A stretch of 64,000 nucleotides of DNA from Rhizophagus clarus (taxonomy: Eukaryota > Glomeromycota > Glomeromycetes > Glomerales > Glomeraceae): the NCBI GenBank assembly GCA_015698045.1, contig BLAL01000261.1:1054001-1118000 (forward strand). The letters are read 5' to 3'. The notes beneath the pieces were generated by a model that saw only the letters and a program-made list of their open reading frames with translations, did no database searches and had not been told where the DNA came from. The translations under genes and the position numbers were made by a program. Shown piece by piece: positions 34,702-48,150 of the stretch (positions are counted from its first letter, which is position 1; each line of letters opens with the position of its first letter).

Positions 34702-35081
34702 TTTGTATAAAGAAACTTCTCAACAACTACGGTATAATGTTCTTCTGAATTTATACATGTTCTTTAATTCTTTTTTCCGAAATTACAATATTTGCAAAGT
34801 AAATAAACATTGCTCCAAGAAAATGAAAAATAATAATAGTAATATAAAAAAAAATTATATACGCTAATAAGATTATAAACAAAAAAAAAATAAATGTATG
34901 TTTGAAACCGGCGGTATATAACGTAAAATTAATATTTGAGTTCAAAACTCCTGATTAATATTATATAATTAAGTATTAAGGGTCCCACATCCCTATATAA
35001 ACCAAATAATTATTGTTTTAACAAATTCTTTCCGTGATCAACACAAATTGCTATAGTGTCAAAACAAATAAAAATTTTTTT
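33090..35081. other. Intergenic with poly(A)/poly(T) tracts
   Basis: This holds the 3' region of the BTB gene (many A runs) and then AT-rich DNA without a gene. A T run of about 45 bases lies at 34655-34699. The 34750-35080 part may be the 3' untranslated region of the F-box gene on the other strand. Confidence 0.4.
34190..34400. repeat. Imperfect tandem repeat, GGATTATAAAAAA type
   Basis: About nine copies of a 20-28-bp unit built of TTTGGATTAT followed by A runs of variable length. Confidence 0.6.
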
Positions 35082-36713
35082 TTAAATTGCCGGGTGGAAA
35101 AATTCGGCCAAATCTATGGGTCTATCTTTGAGGTGACGGGCTAGAACGTCGCTATAAGGGTGACAAAGAAAATCTTCAACCCATGCATCAACATATAAAG
35201 AATCTAAAGTTGCTTTCATATTTTGAAGGAATTGATCCATTGATTTAGCATAAATAAAAATCCATATATTAAGATGTTTTAAAGTGGAGGGCATATGATG
35301 TCCTAATTCAGGCCAAATCTTTTCCATTCCACTTTCGGGACTACCCAAAGAAAATAAGCTAAGATTTTCAATTTGACAACCCGGTGAAGTAAGAATTTCT
35401 TCAAGGAATGAAACTTCATCAGCACTAAGTGCTATGCCAAATGTTCTTAATTTTGGTTTCCATTGAGCGACATTTTGTATGATAGAGGTTGATAAATCAT
35501 TATGTTCATCATCTTCCCAAGGTTGATAAAAAACTTCATCCAAATCTACAGGATTCTTTGAAATAACAGTATCCATAAGAGTACCCCAAAGAACAGAAGA
35601 TTCTACAACACGAATCTTACGAAGATTAGGAAATTCGGCAGCTTGAATTGTAGCGATATTACATCCTGGACCATTGGTACAACGACGTATTTCCAATTCT
35701 TCAAGATTTGTACAAATTGTCAAAGCTGAAATAGAACAATCACTAGGGAAAGGAATACCGTGAAGTTTGAGAGAAACGAGTGTATCGGATTGACTTGCAA
35801 GTGGTGTTAAAACATTTGATGTAAAACCATTAACAGAATCATAACATGTTAATGAAAATTGACGTAATTTAAATTGAGAAAATATCAATGATGATAAAAA
35901 TTGTTGATCGTTAAAATTCCTTAAACCAGAGTCTGATGATTTAATCACTGATAAATTTTCAATATTAACAGCTTGTTTATGTAAAGCGTCAAAAAAAAAG
36001 GTATCAGTCGAATAACGAATAGATAAATCTTTAATATTGCGAACTTGTAAATCACTTCCAAGAGGATTATCAATTAAAGGAATTTTTTGTCTACTTGGAC
36101 GATCCAAACTTAAAGAATGAATATTTGAACGATGATCAAAGAATATTCGACAAAGGGCATGATATACAAGAAGTGCCATCTCATTAACCTCATTATGGCA
36201 TCTAAAAAAAAAAAAAAATTTTTTTTTAAAAAATTATTCTCGAACCATTTTTTTTAAAAAAAAAAAAGATATTTACCGATAATTAGTTAAACTACGTCGT
36301 TTTACGGAAGTTTGCAATGTCCATTGATGAACAGCAGAATAAAGACTTTCTAAACTAACATGTGGAAGGAAAGAAGCATAGTTAAAAGTTGGAGGCTTTT
36401 TAAATACGGTAGGGATTTTTATTCCAGCTTGAACAAGTTTAGCTTTTTCATCATCACTTAGACATGCGATAAAATTGTTTATAAGGGAAGCAGGAGGAGG
36501 GGTTGATTGTCGAAAAGGTTTAGACCATAAATAAGGCATAGCAGTTTCGCACCAAAGCCTATTAACAAGAATACATGAATGTAGTGACTTTGTATCATCT
36601 TTAAGAAGAGTAAAAATTTCATATAGACAATCAGCAGGAAGACGAGGAGAGTGACTTTGGGTCTTTCTTCCAAAGAAACGGAACAAAGATTTCCTGCGTT
36701 GTAAATCACTCAT
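35082..36713 (-). CDS. F-box protein with LRR-like repeats, two exons
   Basis: Exons 36713-36277 and 36201-35082 join across a 75-nt intron (donor GTAAAT, acceptor TTTTAG) in one frame, giving 518 aa. The F-box is at residues about 24-67 (RLPADCLYEIFTLLKDD, then CILVNRLWCETAMPYLW). It would bind Skp1 and recruit targets to an SCF ubiquitin ligase. The rest consists of irregular leucine-rich segments such as LVSLKLHGIPFP, CTNLEELEIRRC and FPNLRKIRVVESS, the likely substrate-binding part. This protein type is expanded to very high numbers in Rhizophagus genomes, from recalled knowledge. The ATG at 36179 is only an internal methionine. The target is unknown. Confidence 0.85.
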
Positions 36714-39700
36714 ATTTTTTTTTATAACTGTTATTAACGCAAGTTATCTTATTCACTCGTATTTAAGAAATACCGAATATAATTATATTTAAACTTTTTT
36801 TTTGTGTTCAAAAAAAAAAAAAAAAAATATTATTAACGAAGAAGAAAGTTATGAAACAAGAAATAAAAAAAATACGACCGAGAAAAAAAAAATAAAAAAA
36901 AAAATGAAGCAAGAGTTTAATAATACACAACGAAATTTCTCGACTTTATTTGTTATTGTTGTATTCATATAATAAAAATATTAATCATTGGGTATAAATT
37001 AAATAAATGTTATACACATAATAAAGTACACGCACGCATCACATAGCAGACAGTCTATTTATAAATGATACTCGGTTCAATGCTTGGTCCGATCACCGGT
37101 CTAATTAAGGTGACTAATAAAAAGATGTTACACCACAATATTTTCAGCCTATAAAGAGGTTTCTTTTCAAAATAAAGAAAAAAAGTTAAGAAAATATTAG
37201 CAAAAAAAAAAATTTCTCCTATTATTATTTAATCTGAAACAAACTTTAAAAAAAAAAAAATGTCAGAAAAATTTCGGGCCGCTCATAATATATAAATCAT
37301 TGCTACAATAGTAAAAATTATTAACCGATGAATAAGAAAGTTAATATTATTTTAAAATAATTATAAACGGGGTAATAACCATTATGCTTCTGCATAGTAA
37401 TCGGAGATTTACTTATAAATCCCAGCCAAATTTAGGATAGTTTCATGATATCACCAACTGAGATAAAAATAACAACAAGAAATCATGCGGTTTACTCGAT
37501 TTATTCGTTTTATTTGGAAATGTAAGGGTAATAGAAAGTATAATTTGTCAAAGAAATATAAACATATCTGTTGTGAACTAAACCAAAGGGTTTATCAAAT
37601 GTTACATCACATTATGTTGGGATACAATAAGTATTCACGTGATTTCGTTTTTTCACTAAGGTTTCTTTTAAATGATAAAGCATGGAGTTTGATTTCCTTT
37701 TAGGTTTCATCATCTTTACTAAAAAAGGGTATAATTACAACAGATATAGCAAACGGAAATACGGAAAGCTTAAAAATTTGGAATTTTGGCATTTTTGTTT
37801 GTTTTGCAAGTTACGAAACTGAAACTGATTTATTTTAATAATGGGATAATATTAAAACTTAAGACGGAAATTATCGGGATGTTTGATATTATAATACCAT
37901 TCTAATATCTTACATCCCTTCGTACAGACAAAAACAAATTAATATTAAAAAAGATCAAGGTTCCAAAATTCATTTTCATTTTGGTTTCGGAAACGGAATA
38001 ATCATAATGGAAATTGGCGTACATAATCCAGAGCTTTAAATATGTGACAAACATGTCTGCAAATTACTTCCGTGAAAAGTTTTTTGATAATCCGTATGAA
38101 TAAATATAGCTTTCTTGACCTAGAAAAAAACAAAGTTTATCTTTCTACACTTCTATATTTATATATATTTTTTGTTTACTATTTTATTTTTAGGCATTAT
38201 ACAATTAATTTAGTTATCTAAGAGAAAAAACATTGGAATCATATGATGTATAAATTTGATGTCATGAAAATATAACTTTATACTATATATGTCACTGATA
38301 TTATGTATGAGATTTAATTCTAAGTACGTTTAATTCCCCAAATTAGTTTAATTTTTTATTTACGAAGCATAGTGGCGATCATTAGCATAGTAGTATAGTC
38401 GCGTGACCAAATTACTAATAGATTCCATATGGAGTCATCTATGTAGAATCAAATAACCGGTAATTTTAAAATGAACATGTGATATAAACGCAAATCGGGT
38501 AAACGATTACTACTACAAAAAATCGTTTATCGGGAACCGCGTTTTTTAATATTTAAATAAATAAGGAAATATTTAATCAACATTTGTTAATCTAAAATCA
38601 TCGATCGATAATTGATCGATAGTTGAACTGTTGGGCTCTCATCATCAAACGTAAACCATTGTAAATTTCTAATTAAAGTTGGCTGCCACGTTCTCCATCC
38701 ATAAACGGAAGTTTACTAATAATCTCAGGGAGTCGGGTCTGCAAATTGAGTTTCTCTCACTTTTACACTTTACCAGTTGGCATTTGTAAGTTGAACATTT
38801 CCGTTATTAAGTATTGAGTGTAGAGCTGTAAAGGTTAAGGCGTTAAGTAGTAATTGAAAACGTTTGCCTTATGACGTTCCTTCCCAAATTGCAGTACAGT
38901 AGTCAAGTATTCTTGCAAATTTTCTGAGACAAGTTAAGGATCTCTTGTGATTTCATGTTCTAAAGATCTCTCATACCCGTAGAAGCGTCACTTGGACAAA
39001 AATTTTAATCAATGATTTTATGCAAAATTTATATCTAGAAAAGTTTCACGTTGGCTCATCACACGAACTGTTTATGATTAGTTGTATTTACCATGGTTGC
39101 TGAATAAATTATAGCGATTAATGTTTGATGTCTAGCAGTTAAACAACTCCAAAAGGTGATTAATAATTATCACACTCGTTTGTATAATCTGAATCATCCA
39201 TTGTTGCAATTGTTAAGGCGTGCAGTGAGTATTTTTTTTTTTTTTTCTTGCGTTATATATTCTCCTAATTTTATTAAATAATTTATGAGCGATAATATGA
39301 CATTATAATTCAAAACTAGAGCAGAGAATAACCCATAAGGTCAACAATAGTTGTATTTATTGATTCAGGATGGTATTATGACAGCAATAGGTCCTCCCTT
39401 AAAGACGTTAAGAGATTGATTTAAAGCTTTCGTAGTAGGATCATTATTCACAAAGTTCGTTCGGTGACACTAACAAAGGTATGACAATTTGTTAAGAAAT
39501 TATAATTTATTTTGTAATTATGTAATTTTTTAACATTTATTAATAACGATCACCATTAATATTTTTACGAATTAGCGTCATGGAAATATAAGAGCTTTCT
39601 CATTTAGATGAGATTGTTCAACAGTACCAACAGTATAAAAAGCCAAAGACAATAAACAGAGCGCCCAAGTTCTATGCAGAATTTGGAAACTTTACATCAG

Positions 39701-42437
39701 ATTAATGGTTACCATCAAAATCTTCTCAATGGTTCGGATGTTCTTAAAATGAAAGTTATGAGCTATTCAATATTTTGAGGAAAGCACTAAATCGGCAAGT
39801 CTTAATGTTATTTGTAACATTGGACAACATATGGAGAGACATCATGTATAAGTTCGCTAGAATCCATTAGATTCGTAAATAGTGATCTCTGTACGTCGGA
39901 AATCACCAAATCAAAATCTGGTGGTTTCATTAACATTGAGTACAGTTTATTGGATATACAATATTTCTGCCAAGATTAAGCTTATAGTTTGTGTCCCCAT
40001 TTATTTTGCAAAATTCTAGACATGTAATTGACTGAACGTATGCGCTTTGCAGAAATACCATAATAAAATTTATCTACTATGTCCGTTTTGGTTTTTGTTT
40101 ACTCGCTCTAATCCGACAAAAATATATTAATCTTCAACTTGTGAACTACGTAAATCTTTTTAATTGGATAACGTTAATAACGTTGGCGACTGTGATCCAG
40201 CCCGACTCGGTTCGAACCGAATCGAGACTTGCAGACATAAAAATGCTAACTATATACAGTATCTTAATTTTTTACATTTGAAAAAAAAAAAAAATTTTTT
40301 TGTTTATTCAACACAACATAACGAGACTATTGTTCCAAGTTTCCGGTTCTATAAAGAGATGTAAAGATTACCAATAAAATTAAAGATACATGAGTGACTT
40401 ACCCGAATACCAACTCTATATTTCAATTTTTTTTTTTTTTTTTTTTTTTTAAATAAATTAAGTGAAAATTAATTTTTTAAATTAATTTTTAAGTAAATTA
40501 ATTTTTAGTTTTTCCGTAAATATGTTCTTTACACTGAATGATAGATAAGTTTTGGATACTGAGAAATACCGAGAGATGCTGAAAAATGTACCTTGCAAGA
40601 TACTTTTTTCATGTGAAATTATACTAAAAAAACGTACAGTGTTATGCAAGACATAGTGTTGTGCATTTTTTTTTTTAGTATATGAAATCGTAATTACTTT
40701 TTTTATGGGTCAATGAAAGTAAAAGTCAAAAAAGCGGTTGAGAATATTAATTTTACAAATTAGTAAGAGGAATAAAGAATGATAAGGGATTAAAAATATT
40801 CCATTTTAGTGATCAAATATGTGAATAAGTTGAGTCAAATGAGTAGTGATTCAAACTAATTCGATATTCGTATTCGTGATTCAATGCTATTAAAACATGT
40901 ACAAACTTGATTGAATTACACATTTTTAACAAATCCTAGTGATGAGGATCGCCGTTTTCAAATCGTGTGCGTGAAAAGTTATATTTGAATAAAAAAAAAA
41001 AGAAAACCAAAAACCGGTCAAATAGAAAGGGATATAAAATGGAAAGTTCAGTATATATAGAATTTACAGATCCTGAATTGGTATCTACCAGTACCTATCA
41101 GTGCCAATTCTATTAGGAGAAAAATATGATGAAAATGTAGAATTAATATAATTTGATCGTGAAGAAATTTTGGAACACATGACATCTTTGAACGAAATAA
41201 TAATCTGAATAACTTTTTCAGTAGGACAATATCAAATACAGAATGAGTGTCACCGTAAATCAGATATTGTTGGCGATTCACGACTTAACGATTTCGAAAA
41301 CTTGCTTCATCTAAAGATTACATATAGAATGTTGCTAAGAATCTGTTCCTTAACAAATATCTAAGATTTTGAATCCGTAAAAATACTCGTAAGTTCGAAT
41401 GACAATTCCAAGTATCGGGCTAAAGAAGTTGGAGTAAGAAAGGCAGGACGAGATTGAGAAACTTATCTTCAAAACCACGTTTCTTGAAAATATGAAAAAT
41501 TACTCATTAATTCTCCGAGTCAAGATTCAAGAGTCATATTTTGAAATAAAGAATTTGATGTGTTCAACTCTGGTCTGTTAAAGGAAAAAACTGAAGAGCT
41601 TTATCAAGCAATTTATAATTATTAATTATCATGTTATAAATCTAAAAAGTTGTGATCCGTTAGATGCTCGTGTCCAGGATGATAGAAAAGTTATTTACTA
41701 TTCGGATGATAACCTATTTGTTTATGAATAACATAGCAAATAATCAATACATCTTTCTAATTGACTGTGCGACAATCTTTTAGTTGTTTGTTGACAGTCG
41801 AATTGATTGTTTAATTCTAATCTTCAATCGATGTTGAGTTTTTTTTCGTTTAAAATATCGATATATTATAATAATCGTAATTAGATATACAGTAATATAC
41901 ATATCCAATTAAATATTTGGACTTGATTTGGACAATGTCCAAATAATCATCACTGATTCATCGAAATGTGAAGCAGTTTGGATGATATTATAACCACCAT
42001 ACCCAATAACTATGTTATTATGCAGACGTCCAAGACCATGCTTCATATAAAAAAATAATAAATAAATTCTGTCGCGTCAAAAATATCAAAGATATTTTAA
42101 GCAACGATAATTTATCTAAAAAATATCAGTACGTTAAAAACAGCATGATCCTATTGGCTGCATAAATTGCTAATATTGTATTAATATCAGCGTAGCGTTA
42201 ATATATCAGCGTTAGTACTATTGATCGCCGCGGCATTCCCAATGATCACACTGTCTTATGACTAGTACTTTACACCCATCCAAATATATAGTTTGGCAAA
42301 CTTCTTAATTCGGAATCCCTTGAAATCTAACCGGGCAAGTTTAAGCTCTATTTATAGCTTTTAACTTTCAAGGGAATAGTTAAAATACAGAACGTCATTC
42401 TTATGTTATAATAGCTATTGGGATCCGATCCAATAAG
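36714..42437. other. Long intergenic region
   Basis: The first 200 bases are the upstream region of the F-box gene. The remainder is AT-rich with small A/T runs and no convincing gene, apart from a possible coding remnant at about 41060-41460 listed separately. Short open frames here have no protein-like composition. Confidence 0.4.
41060..41460 (+). pseudogene. Possible decayed coding remnant, family unknown
   Basis: One plus-strand frame reads LLGEKYDENVELI, FDREEILEHMTSLNEIII, SVGQYQIQNECHRKSDIVGD and SRLNDFENLLHLKITYRMLL, broken by several stops. The residue mix is more protein-like than expected for this AT content. I do not recognise the family. It could equally be chance. Confidence 0.25.
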
Positions 42438-42770
42438 CAGTGTTGCATGGCCAATTGACCGTGGCCAAAATGGTCAAATTTAAATTTTGGCCGGCCAAAA
42501 ATTGGTCAAAAATTAATATTTGGTTAAAATATTGTTTTTTATTTAATTTTTAAAGCATTTTCATCTATATTTTTAACATTATAAAACTTGGCCGATTTGG
42601 CCGATTTGCCCAATGGCCAACGGCCAAATTGGCCAAAAAAGTTTTTGGCCGCGGACCAATTCCCAATAGCATTTTGGTCGCTAAATTTTTGGCCGTTGCC
42701 TTGGCCGATCGGCCGAATTGGCCAATGGCCAAACAAATTAGCTTGGGCCGCGGCCTAAATGCCAACACTG
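42438..42770. mobile_element. hAT-type MITE, family 3, 333 bp
   Basis: Ends CAGTGTTGCAT and ATGCCAACACTG form a terminal inverted repeat (CAGTGTTGGCAT type) and are flanked by a perfect 8-bp duplication CCAATAAG (42430-42437 and 42771-42778). The interior is full of TTGGCCAA/GGCCAATTGGCC words, so it is strongly self-complementary and much richer in G+C than its surroundings. Open frames across it are produced by the repeats and are not genes. Confidence 0.85.
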
Positions 42771-43610
42771 CCAATAAGTGAGTTATAGTCCAGCCATTAG
42801 AAAAATAATGCGATAACCAATATATAATAATATCTCATAAAAATATCGGTCATTACATCATCAAAATAATTTTTTAGTGTAAGTTTACGTAAGTTATAAC
42901 ATAAATTTATATATAAGTTTATAATCTCAAGAGTTATATGTTTACATAAGTTTGTAGTTTGTACATCATAATATAGGTTTGCGTAAACAACTAAAAAATT
43001 TCCTAACAAACACGTAGTCACAAGTGACTCACAACCTAAATACTGCACGCGACATTTAATTGAACTAGGCCAAATTGGATTAGCCAGTATTCTAAGTATT
43101 TCCATTTTCAGTTCAGTGAGCCCAGTATTCCAGTTCTCAATACTAGCTAGCCTAGGGATTAAATCTTGGCCAGAATTAACATCTGGCTCGAATTAAAGAC
43201 GTACAGCATATGCATCAAATCTTTTAAATAATAATTGTAACTGATATGGATATAGTATAACTTATAAATTATGTCATCTAGATCCACCATTCTTTTTAGG
43301 GTATTAAATAAATCTTATGAAAACAAATCTTACCGACATGTACAGTATGTCAAGTGTCAACGCTCAGGCCAACCAAATGATGTAATTTACTATAATAAGA
43401 TAATGCATCGTGTCTAAAAGGTTTTTTAATAAAGGAATAAAAACTTTTTTTAGTAATTATATAATAATTTATATATATTGTTTCTTATTCTAACCAAAAA
43501 AAAAGAAAAATTAAAGGGAAAAAAAAAAAAAAAAAAAATACGAAATAATATGAAAATATTGGAAAGGATGCAAATAATGTTATAATAAGAGAAAGGCGCA
43601 GCATCACGTA

Positions 43611-43642
<32 letters not shown>

Positions 43643-46044
43643 GAAAATAGTTGTTCCAGTTACAGGAGTCGGAAACCCGCGTTTTTTTCATGATTTTTAA
43701 GTAAATATTCTAGAAAAATCCAATATGCCTTAAATATTGATGAGAAAGCAACTAACTATATTGGTAAAAGTACCAAATAAGAATGGTAATGGTATGACAT
43801 AACGACTCAGAGAAACTAAAACATTTATAACCTAGTCAAATAAATTCGCGTTTTAAAAATGGATAAACAAGTTAAAAAACAATGAAAATTTTATTTGCTC
43901 ACGTGGAAATTTCTTCCTTACACCATAAATTATAGTTAAAATTATATGTAATATTACCTCAAAAAAATTTTAAGATTTTCTTTTTATAAAATAAGTTTAT
44001 ACTTAATGATAAACAAATGACGCGTAAAATGAAAAGAAACTAACGAAAAAAGTTTAATAAAAAATGAAAAATCAATTAACTTTATTTAAAAGTAAAATGA
44101 CGTAAAGATGATAGAAAATCAACGAATCATGTGTAATCTTCAAATGAAAATGGGGTTGTGTCATTGTCTAGTTGTAACCAGTTTTACAAAATGTCTTATT
44201 TTAAATAAGGTAAATTACTTACTGTATTTAATTTAATTATAAAGGGTAACTTAAAAACAAATAAACAATATATTCGGTGAGAAGGGGGAATGGGGGGGGG
44301 GGAGAGAGAGAAACTCAGCTTATAGTTATTTAACCTTAACTTAGATATAGTATAATATAGTATACAACAGTATAACAGTATAATATAGTATAGTTAAGTA
44401 TACAAATCATATTAGTGATCAAGGGTCATTATTGAGAATAACAAGGGATTTGTTTATTATTAAAAATATGCAAGGTCTCGAGTGATATTTCTTTATAACG
44501 ATCTTATTTGGGTTAATAAATATGGGTCAATGTAAAACAAATAAGTAAAGTTTGAACCTATTTTATTTATTTTATTTTGATAAATATGAAAACCGCATGT
44601 TGCATGCATTAATTGTAATTATTAAAGGGAATCTTTTGTTTGAAAAGAAATAAAGATTGCATTGCATTATTTTTTTTTTTTTTTAAATAATTTCTAAAAA
44701 TAGGAAAAACGAAAGCGTAACCTTTTTATTCGTTTTATGATTTTCCTCAAATAAACCAAAGTTTTATTACCAGGGTTGGTATATGTAAAAAGCACAGGAA
44801 AAAAAAAACTTTATGATTACTTTAGGAATAGTTAAACCAGTAATAAAACAGGTAAAATCGGTAATTATTTATTTACACACATGTAATACACTCATTATTA
44901 ATATAAATATCACTACTATCTTAAGACTATCTTTCATCTTAATTTCGAACATCTTTTACACAAGATTTCTTACACAAGATGGAAAAAAAAAGAAAAGCTA
45001 AAGGATTTCAAACATCAGATCAACAAGACATTACATTAACGAGTGATAACCTATACATCATACGGTACATATTATATATCAACTTATAGGTCAATTGATA
45101 AAACTTAGAGTTTTAAACCTAAATAAATGCAATTTATCCATAATAATTGTTTATCCTCAAAATGGATCGCGGGATAAGAAAAAAAAAACAAATAAAAAAA
45201 ATAAAAATTAAAAATAAAAAAAAAAAAAAAAAAAAAAAATGAAAAAATTGAAATTTATCATGTTGAATAAATTAAATGCGTGTGTTACCCAAAATATGAG
45301 ATTATCGGTTACCGAACCGTACCGAGTCCCCATGGGAACTGAATAAAAATGTACCGAGGCAAAAAAAAAATCATCTGTTGACAAAACTAGTTATATAACT
45401 AAAAAAAATATCCACGCCCATTAAAATTTCGATATCAAATTTTTCTCACACGAAATCGTATCGCATCAAATTTCAAATGTAAATTACAACTGAAAGAAAA
45501 CTTAAAAAAAGCCAATGAGACTTTCTCTGGTAAATAACTCTTTTTTCATGCATTATTTTTTTTAAATAACAAAAATAACAAAAAGTTTAAGGCAATAATT
45601 CGCACATTGTTGTCCATTTTCATTTGAAAGTTTGAGTTGTTTTCTTATTTTGATATCATTGTAAGTAAAAATCATGTATTTAGGATCATTCTACTGATAA
45701 AAAAGTATAATACATATAATGTACTTAATTGGCATAATGGTTGTAATTTATTATTGGTTGTTAAAATTCTATACTAGGTCCCATGTTATTTAGATGCAAG
45801 AAACGTTACATTTTCAATATCAACAATAAATTTAAAAATGGGATGATCAAAGAATTATGCAGCTTTGTATGCACCGTCTTCTCTTTTTTTTTATACTTTT
45901 TACTTTCACTTGCTTTTACTTGCTTATTTTTTTTGATTCGTGTGAGAAGAATTTTTTTTCTTCTTATGTTATTTTTTATTTATTTATTTATTTACTTTTG
46001 TTTTATTTTATTTTATTTTATTTTTATTTGTTATTTTATTTATT

Positions 46045-46076
<32 letters not shown>

Positions 46077-46675
46077 CTCTACAAATCAAGATATTGCAGC
46101 TATAACCCGTTCCTGAACAATCCCATATTCAGTTTTATTAATTTAATTCCCTATATGCAAAATATGTGAAATGTATAAGAAAAGAACAATCGTGTAAAAA
46201 AAAAACTCGGGTGTTACATTAGCAATATCCGAAATTTTTTTATTCACAACAATTGAAATTTCAACAATAAAACCGCAGTAAAATTGCCCCTTTTTTTGTT
46301 TGTGACCTTTAATGCGCCACCTGCTGCGCCATACAATCCATTTAATAATAAGGTTTATAATATATATGATATGATCGGGAGATTTTCTTTTTTTAAAAAA
46401 AAATATTTTTTTAAAAAATGTGGCACCTTTTTTTTTTTTTTTTAGCTTTTCATACGATGGTTTGTTCCCACATGCAATTGTGGGGTAAAAAAAAAAAAAA
46501 TAATAATACAATAAATTTTTTGTATTTCCATTGTTTCAAATTTTTCTTTTGCATAACTTTACTGTAAATATTGATAAAATAATAAAACTATAAATTAAAA
46601 TAATAAGGTTTAATTAAATTATTATAATTAAGGATAATCTTTATAAGATATTGTTTTTATCAAAATATAATAATA

Positions 46676-46772
46676 TAATAATAATAATAAATAATAATAA
46701 TAATAATAATAATAATTATAATTATAATTATAATAATAGTAGTAGTAATAGTAATAGTAATAGTAATAATTT
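46676..46772. repeat. Trinucleotide microsatellite (AAT/TAG)n
   Basis: A run of AAT units passes into ATAATT, then TAGTAG and TAGTAA units. This suggests ageing of one array. Confidence 0.8.
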
Positions 46773-47019
46773 TTAACCCGGGTAATTATTATTATGAATT
46801 ATAAAAATATGGTATTATAATGTCCTAACTTAATCAATTAATAATCCAACCAAAACCGTTACTCTAAATAATTTAAAGTTCATTTTCTGTAAACTGATTT
46901 GGGTTCTATCAACCATGGAAAACGTATGACAACGAATTGATGATCACCGAGTTTAAAAAAAAAAAATGATTTTTATCCTTGGCTCTGAAACAACTCATTT
47001 TTTACGTAATAACTCTTAG

Positions 47020-47165
47020 TGCAGATAAGCAGAAGACATCTGTAGAAGATAACTATAGTGCATAAGATAAATTTGGTGTAAAAGGCAACTTTTGGTGCAG
47101 GCGGTAACTTTGAGTGTAGAGTGGTATCTTTAAGCGCAGGCGGTAACTTTATTGCAGACGATAAT
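47020..47165. repeat. Degenerate short tandem repeat with GCAGGCGGTAACTTT
   Basis: The word GCAGGCGGTAACTTT is present at about 47098 and 47136, with weaker relatives before it (GTGCATAAGATAA, GTAAAAGGCAACTTT). It is more G+C-rich than the flanks. Confidence 0.5.
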
Positions 47166-48014
47166 CTATAAATTTCTCTTTTATCTCTATAGAAATTATA
47201 ATCATAAGCAAGTGAGTCATCATATAATCCTTTTGCTGATGCATTGCGTAGAAGGTCAAAGGGGGGGAAAAAGCGAATTTTATCTCGTTGAAATTATAAT
47301 GTAATACAAAATTTCACCAAGTAACAAGTTAATAACGTAAGCGTTATACGACAGAACCATTTTTTTTTATGTAAAAAAAAAAAAAAAAAAGGGTTCAAAA
47401 AGAACTTAAGTGGTAATTGAATAAGAACGTGGACTAGTAATGCAATCGAAATATATTCGAAGTCGTGTAACAATTTTTTTTTATTTTTAGATTAGTCTGG
47501 ATTTATTGTATAAAGAAAATATTTTGGCACGTTGACTTTCCTGCATGTTACTATATTGACAGCCGTTACACACAAATCGGCCATAATAAACTTTAAAAAA
47601 AAAACCAAATTTTCACTTGAAATTTAAGAATTCTTGTCTAAAACAGGTTTTTATATAAAAGAAAATCTCATGATTATTTGGAAAACGTAATAATAGATGA
47701 TCATAACGCCACGATAGGCTGCTCACGTGGTTTTAATCAAATATGTGGCTCAGAATGTCTAGACTGATTATACATAAATGAGCGTAAGTGTTATCAGTTA
47801 TAGTGACGTGCTATTATCACGCGCAGGAGATATAAATGCGCGTCAATTAAAAGATTGTGACGTAATTTCTCTCTCAATAAGGGTACATAACTGAAAACAT
47901 GAGGAAACATAAAGTTGATTAAATACGCACTTTTTAAAATAAATTATAAAAACATGAATATTCAAACGTGTGAATACGCGTTAAATTTCTTTTAAATTGA
48001 ATGAATGATTCGCA

Positions 48015-48150
48015 ATTAATTGACAAATAATACAAAATAATACAAATAATACGAATAATAAGAATAATAAGAATAGTGCAAATAATACAAATAATACGAA
48101 TAATACGAATAATATAGATAATATAAATGATAACAAATAATATAAACAGT
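48015..48150. repeat. Imperfect AATAATACG/AATACAAATAAT simple repeat
   Basis: Variants of a 9-bp AATAATACR unit run for about 130 bases. They give an isoleucine-rich open frame on the minus strand that is not a gene. Confidence 0.6.

Noticed and set aside
36479-36709. Second open frame overlapping the first F-box exon
   Set aside because: It is out of frame with the F-box motif and stops before the intron; the other frame continues across the intron.
40195-40230. GGTTCGAACCGAATC considered as a tRNA T-arm
   Set aside because: It is a simple palindrome and no acceptor stem, D-arm or anticodon arm can be drawn around it.
42539-42774. Two overlapping open frames with GQFGRWP-like words
   Set aside because: They are translations of the GGCCAA palindromes of the 333-bp MITE.
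45783-46511. Phe/Ile/Lys-rich open frames on both strands
   Set aside because: They consist of translated poly(T)/poly(A) tracts with no protein-like segment.
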